From: Clitopilus passeckerianus | Taxonomy: Eukaryota; Basidiomycota; Agaricomycetes; Agaricales; Entolomataceae | DNA: 64,000 nt | Direction: 5' to 3' | Assembly (NCBI GenBank): GCA_944990035.1 | Contig: CALYLX010000089.1 | Coordinates: forward strand, 103,924 to 167,923 | Shown here: positions 59,223 through 64,000 of the stretch, one piece after another | Numbering within the stretch: the stretch's first letter is position 1 | Layout: every line of letters begins with the position of its first letter | The notes under the pieces: generated by a model | The model's database searches: none | What the model saw: only the letters and a program-made list of their open reading frames with translations | What the model was told of the DNA's origin: nothing | Program-made: the position numbers and the translations under genes

Positions 59223-61914
59223 TTACCCATACTTCAGTGCCACGTACAGGGTGCGGAGGGCTACCACCATAGACACCAGGACACAGGCCCATTTAGCATA
59301 GGAAATCCCTCCGATTTCGAGGTAATCAAGAACCTCTTCCCCAGAGATGGTACATGCCCCTTCGACCGACGAAGGGTAGGCACAAGAGCAAGACCCGTTT
59401 GGCCGTTGTTCGCACTGGAATGTAAGGCCTCTCATATCGGACTAAATGAGTTAATGGGGTCAGCCCGTCGTCTGAATGACGATGAGGCAACGTAGAACTT
59501 ACATTAGTCAGTAATTCAAACGCGTATTTTGCATAATCGATGTGGTGAAACGTGTAGAACCAGAATCGAGGCAGAGTCCGAGCTTTGATGCTAAATACCG
59601 TTTTTCTTAATAGGTTCTCATTGAGGTAAGCACGAAGACTTACAAGAAACCGCAGAGACACAGTAAAAGTCCGTCGGCGCTGGTGTCTTGTTAGTTACCG
59701 CCTTGGACATCCTACAGAAAAGACGCTCACAATGCACTAATGGCTAGACTTGCCATAAAGCTTGGAATGAGGCTTGCGATAAAGACTGTCTGGCTCTCCC
59801 CTACGAGGACAGCGAGAAAGACGAAGACGAGGTATCGAAAGAACGGTCCGGCACCAGAATGCAATCCCTATACCTCGTGAAAAAAGGCATTGATGGTTTC
59901 TAGTTGCACTCACCACAGACCAGTATACGATCAACGTGAATGTGGTTGCGCATGCAAAAAGGAATGGTAGGTTGATCAAAGTGTTGGCAACCACAAAAGG
60001 GAGTGTGCTGTAGAGACCATTCTTGCTTTCCCTATAGTATACGGCACGTTCTTCCAAGACTTTCCGTGATCAATAGTTAGTATTCGGCTCCCCAACGTCT
60101 TATGGAGGGCTCACAGGCTGGAATACAAGCAACTGAAATCTACCATCAGGCGTCAGTATTCTGTGACATGTACATCTGAGTCGCTGAACTCACACTAGCC
60201 AAAAAGCAGGGGATGAAGAAGTGCATAGCAAGCCGATCGTTGATGGTTGAATCCTTCAGTCCAAGGCGGACCCAAATGGTGCTAGAAAAGCTGTATTCAC
60301 AAGAATGAAGACTTGAGTGAGGGAAGGTCATTACCTGACAAAAACTGCCATCGCTATAGGCCATGCAGGGATTGGGTTAGTGTCATTAAGTGACTGATTT
60401 AGCCTAGAGCTCACCGATATACATGCCACCTCGAACGCCATACGCCTGGACACTACGCGAGTAGTGGACAGTAGTTCTTTCTAGTAGAATCCCAACACGA
60501 CGACCGACATCTGAGAGCCAGCGCTCACATTCCGATGTTAGCTCGACTTGGTACAAGTCCACCCTTGCTTCGGTCTGACCGACCTGATCATTCGGGGTCG
60601 CTGGAAGGGCTGAGATGAAGTAATCATGCATCTCGCCTGGGCAAGCATACTTTTCCTCCACCTCCTCCGAAAGTGAAAAATCGTCGTTCAGAAAATTCAT
60701 TGCATGCTCAAACGGAGTTGTCTGTAGAAGTCAACATTGCATCCCCCACGAGGAAGCTGGACGACCTACAAAGCGAGGCGTGGGCCGGCCCCATTTCTCG
60801 AGATATGCCTCAAGACCGTTGACGCTACCAAGATAGCATGGCTTGCCTTTCGCCAACATCAGGAGGTTATCGAAGTTGGACATGATTTCCATAGACGGTT
60901 GGTGAATCGTGGCTACCACGATCATTCCCTCTGCCAAAGCTAGTTTTCGTATAGCAGCAATGACCTCCCTAGCGGCTGTACTATCGAGCTACAGAAAGTT
61001 CTAAGTCTCGGTGAGTAAGGTGAGCTGGTCACTTCGCTTACCCCGGAGGTGACCTCATCTAGGAATAGGATTTGGCTGGTGGGTGCTTAAGTGTATGGGC
61101 CAGAAGTCAATGAGGGAGAGGGCTCACGGATATGTCACCATCGCACATGCTGCAGTGACGCGGCGCTTTTGACCTATTAATATACGCGCGTGGATACAAA
61201 AGTTGATGGAAGGACATCAAGGTATGAAGATACTATACATACCGTCTGATATTCCTCTGCCAAACGCGGTACGGATTCGTTGGCCGGCGCAAGATTGCAA
61301 GCCCAGAGCACCGACCACTCTGTCTACCCGTTCTAAGACCTCTTTACGCCCCACGTTGGGAGAACTATGTCATCTATCAATCAGTACCGTAGGTAGCATC
61401 TGTAGCGAAAGACGTACTGCAGACGAAGACTGTACACGATCGATTCCCTGACAGTCAGAGTTCCCAGAAGAGCGTCCTCCTGCTCCACAAATGCCGAAAG
61501 CTTGTGCATACTACGTGCGTTGAGGCGCTGGCCATTGAGTTGGATCTAGTCCAGAGGATAAATGAATGTCGCTGGCCCAGATAGGATGGTGTTGCCCGTA
61601 CCGAGTGTCCGGGAGCTGAGGGCTTCCTGAAGGTCATCAGATCGAGAAGTGTGCTTTTTCCTGGGTAAGCATCAGATAAGCCATTCCTTCGATGGACGAA
61701 ATACAACGAGCATCCATACCCGCGCCAGAGGGACCCTATAGACAAGAAAGAGGTTAGCGATGCATACACACAAGCAAATGTAGCCTACCATGATCGCAAG
61801 AAGTTCACCAGCGCGGATGGTGACAGAGACATTGTCCACCAAAATGCGTGATTGATTTTTCTTAGCAGGCACTTCGTAGGTCAATCCTTCATATGATAGC
61901 AAGGATCCAGTCAT
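59223..61914 (-). CDS. ABCG-family half transporter
   Basis: ATP-driven exporter of lipids or small hydrophobic compounds (White/ABCG subfamily: ATPase domain first, then six helices). It starts MTGSLLSYEGLTYEVPAKK (ATG at 61914). Walker A is GPSGAGKSTLLD, spliced from two exons. Then come FVEQEDALLGTLTVRES, the late signature GQKRRVTAACAMVTYP, Walker B ILFLDEVTSGLDS and the H-loop VVATIHQPS. The membrane half includes AVYYRESKNGLYSTLPFVVA, NLPFLFACATTFTLIVYW and FFRYLVFVFLAVLVGESQTV. It ends with a Cys-rich extracellular loop and a last helix finishing VALKYG. About a dozen introns. All motif junctions I checked are in frame. Confidence 0.9.
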
Positions 61915-62861
61915 GGTGGCTCAGAGCTAATCTCGTTGGACCAGAGACAAAGACGTTCAACAGGGGTCAAAAAGTTGGGTGGCCGCGTCTACGGAACCCG
62001 AAAGTCAAAGATGGAAAAAAGGGGCCGGTGTTTGCTTTATCTGGGCCAGCTTTCCCTTTCTGATTTGTTTCTGACAGCCATTAGAAGATAAGAGCAGAAT
62101 TAGAAACGAGCGTCTAGCCCTCTCGGGAATGATGAAGACTTCATCTTAGTTGACTGATAGCTTGCATGGTGTTTCTGAAGGGTCCAATTGGTTTTAGAAG
62201 GGAGTGCAGTAGATGGCGGTCGGTATGGAAGGGACACCACAAAAGGCAAGACCCTTTCCTAGAGCGGCCGATTGGTCCGATGGTTCCGATGCTGGCGTCA
62301 ACCAATGTCAACTCTTTAACCCTTACCACCATCGTCGTCTATGGCGGGATTATCGATCCGAATTCTAGGCTCTGACAGTCAAAAAATGGGGCTTAAATGA
62401 CTCCCAAGAAATTTCTATTCGCTTATACTGGTTAATAAACTCACCTCTGGAGATCTGGAGCGCAGAGATATCCTTGCCACTCCAGACTTCGTGAAAGCCT
62501 GAACACCGGCAAAGTGCACCTCTTTAAACGTTAGAAGGCGATCTGGCACCGGGCTGAGCTTTATCTACATTCTCCCTCCTTGAAATTAGGGCTTTGACTG
62601 GCGCATCGTGTCTGAGTTCACTACTCGGAAGGACGTGGAAACTCCTCAAGACACAAGTCTCTGGAAATTTGAAATCGCTAGCACCATGGAGTTTAGTCTG
62701 ACATCTTGCATGCTCAAGATATGACGCCTGATCTTCTTTTGACAATTATGAACCTTCTGGCGGTCATTCCCTGAAACCATTGTCGACGCAAAGACACATA
62801 CTAGTATAAGAAGCTCCCCTCTTCATCCAGACGGAATCAACCCTTATCCGTGAAACCACTC
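61915..62861. other. Divergent promoter region between ABCG and GGPP synthase
   Basis: 947 nt, head to head. No ORF or clear motif recognised, but a shared bidirectional promoter is possible. Confidence 0.5.
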
Positions 62862-64000
62862 ATGTCAATCTACGACAACATCCTCAGTAAACTTGGCGGC
62901 GATCAGCCTTGGTCCTTTCAGAACGAAAAGGTAAGCCCCTCCAGAGTTGGTTCCCAGTCCTAAATCCAACGTCATTACAAGGCTATTTTGGAGCCATATA
63001 CATACACAGTATCTGCCCCAGGGAAAGATATACGTCGGAAGCTCATCGACTCCTTTAATCTCTGGCTCAATGTTCCAGATGACGAGTTGGATATCATAGT
63101 CAACATCGTGAACATGTTGCACAACGCCAGCTTGCTGTAAGCGTCGCCGTGGTGGTTCGGTGATCACTTACTGACTACTTCCGCTCACAGTCTTGACGAC
63201 ATCGAAGACGACTCTCAGCTGCGGAGGGGCCAGCCAGGTAATCGCTTCACTATTTGACGAACGTTTTCCTCGCTGATCAAATTTCTTTCAGTTGCACACA
63301 AAATCTACGGTGTTCCCCAGACCATTAACGCCGCCAACTACGTTTGGCTGAAATCGTATCTAGAGGTCGCGAGATTACGCCAACTCGACCCCTATAATGC
63401 CACAGAATTTTGACGCCATTGTTACCGGTGTGTATCGAACTCGCAAACGAGATTCGATATCCCATATTGATGGCGAAATCAGAGGAGCTCGTCTGGCTCC
63501 ACCGTGGTCAAGGCCTCGAAATCTTCTGGAGAGATTCCCTCATCTGTCCCTCCGAGGAAGAATACATTTCGATGGTCAACAATAGTGAGTTAACCTGGGG
63601 CCAGTCTAAGCTTACAGTTAGACTCATTTCGTATCATCAGAAACCAGTGGCCTCCTACGTATCGGTATTAAACTCATGATGGCATGTGCCACCACAAACG
63701 CGGATATGTATGTGTTTTGGCAGTGCATCTTGGGGTTTGAACTGAATGGCCACTTCCTAGCGATTATATTCCTTTGACAAACCTCATTGGAGTCTACTTC
63801 CAAATCCGGGATGACCTTATGAACCTCGACAGCACTGAGGTTCAGGGAACCTTTCCGCTGTCAAAGCCCCAACTAACTTACTCCATTTCTAGTACGCACA
63901 AAACAAGGGCTTTGCGGAGGACCTCACTGAAGAAGTTCTCATTCCCAATCGTACACGGCATCCACGCCGACACTTCGAACCGCCACTTATACAGTTAGTA
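62862..64000 (+). CDS. Geranylgeranyl diphosphate synthase-type prenyltransferase (3' end beyond window)
   Basis: Makes C20 (or similar) prenyl diphosphate from FPP and IPP for protein prenylation, carotenoids or terpenoids. It starts MSIYDNILSKLGGDQPW (ATG at 62862). PYTYTVSAPGKDIRRKLIDS is followed by the first Asp-rich motif LLDDIEDDSQLRRG, VPQTINAANYVWL, LHRGQGLEIFWRD and the second motif GVYFQIRDDLMNL. FSFPIVHGIHADTSNR lies just before the edge. The frame breaks at a T4 run (63408-63411, one too many) and near 63929-63934, while flanking exons splice cleanly. Identity is firm; whether it is a housekeeping or a pathway copy is open. Confidence 0.87.

Noticed and set aside
61490..61680. 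Apparent frame break after Walker A in the ABCG gene
   Set aside because: A 56-nt intron (GTACGG..GACTAG) removes the odd stretch in phase and restores the expected IQLNGQRLNARSMHKL block.
1..64000. CRISPR arrays, rRNA genes, intact transposons or viral genes
   Set aside because: No regular short repeats with spacers, no rRNA-like sequence, and no transposase, integrase or reverse transcriptase motifs were seen on either strand.

Overview
The window is nuclear DNA from a basidiomycete fungus, most likely an Agaricomycete. Almost every gene is split by short introns (about 42-65 nt) with GT..AG ends and CTNAC-type branch sites. The families are typical of mushrooms: SKG6-type one-pass membrane proteins, a DUF6534-type membrane protein, an F-box-like protein, a NACHT-ankyrin NLR and ABCG half transporters. 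Species cannot be told from the sequence.

Layout. 1-8 kb holds two related membrane-protein genes on the minus strand, the first cut by the left edge and the second damaged, with an aminoglycoside-phosphotransferase-fold protein between them. 8.8-21 kb holds an ELYS-domain nuclear pore protein, an 11-exon cytochrome P450, an F-box-like protein, the 5' part of a DUF6534-type gene, and two NmrA-like oxidoreductase genes each broken by one base. 21.5-34.5 kb holds tRNA-Thr(AGU), an SPX-EXS phosphate transporter (SYG1/XPR1 type), two tiny cysteine-rich secreted proteins in tandem, VPS16, and an arrestin-like protein. 37-46.5 kb holds an RmlD/MAT2B-like reductase, a small conserved protein, an RMND1/RMD1-like DUF155 protein, an intact third NmrA-like gene, and a G3BP-like NTF2-RRM protein. 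47.6-64 kb holds HET-C, exosome subunit RRP42, an MGR3-like mitochondrial TPR protein, a NACHT-ankyrin NLR, an ABCG transporter, and the 5' part of a geranylgeranyl diphosphate synthase cut by the right edge.

Most genes are unrelated housekeeping functions (nuclear pore, vacuole fusion, RNA decay, mitochondria, phosphate). The accessory content is the paralog families, the P450, the two secreted peptides, and the HET-C and NLR genes, whose families act in fungal non-self recognition.

Two observations stand out. (1) The two small secreted proteins share a strict C-x9-C-x5-CC-x8-C-x5-C pattern (knottin-like) and matching intron phases; one has an extra intron that leaves a 4-nt micro-exon. (2) At least a dozen frame breaks lie at short base runs in genes that otherwise read perfectly, including the normally essential RRP42. 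This points to run-length errors in the assembly rather than widespread gene decay, so the 'broken' calls should be treated with caution.
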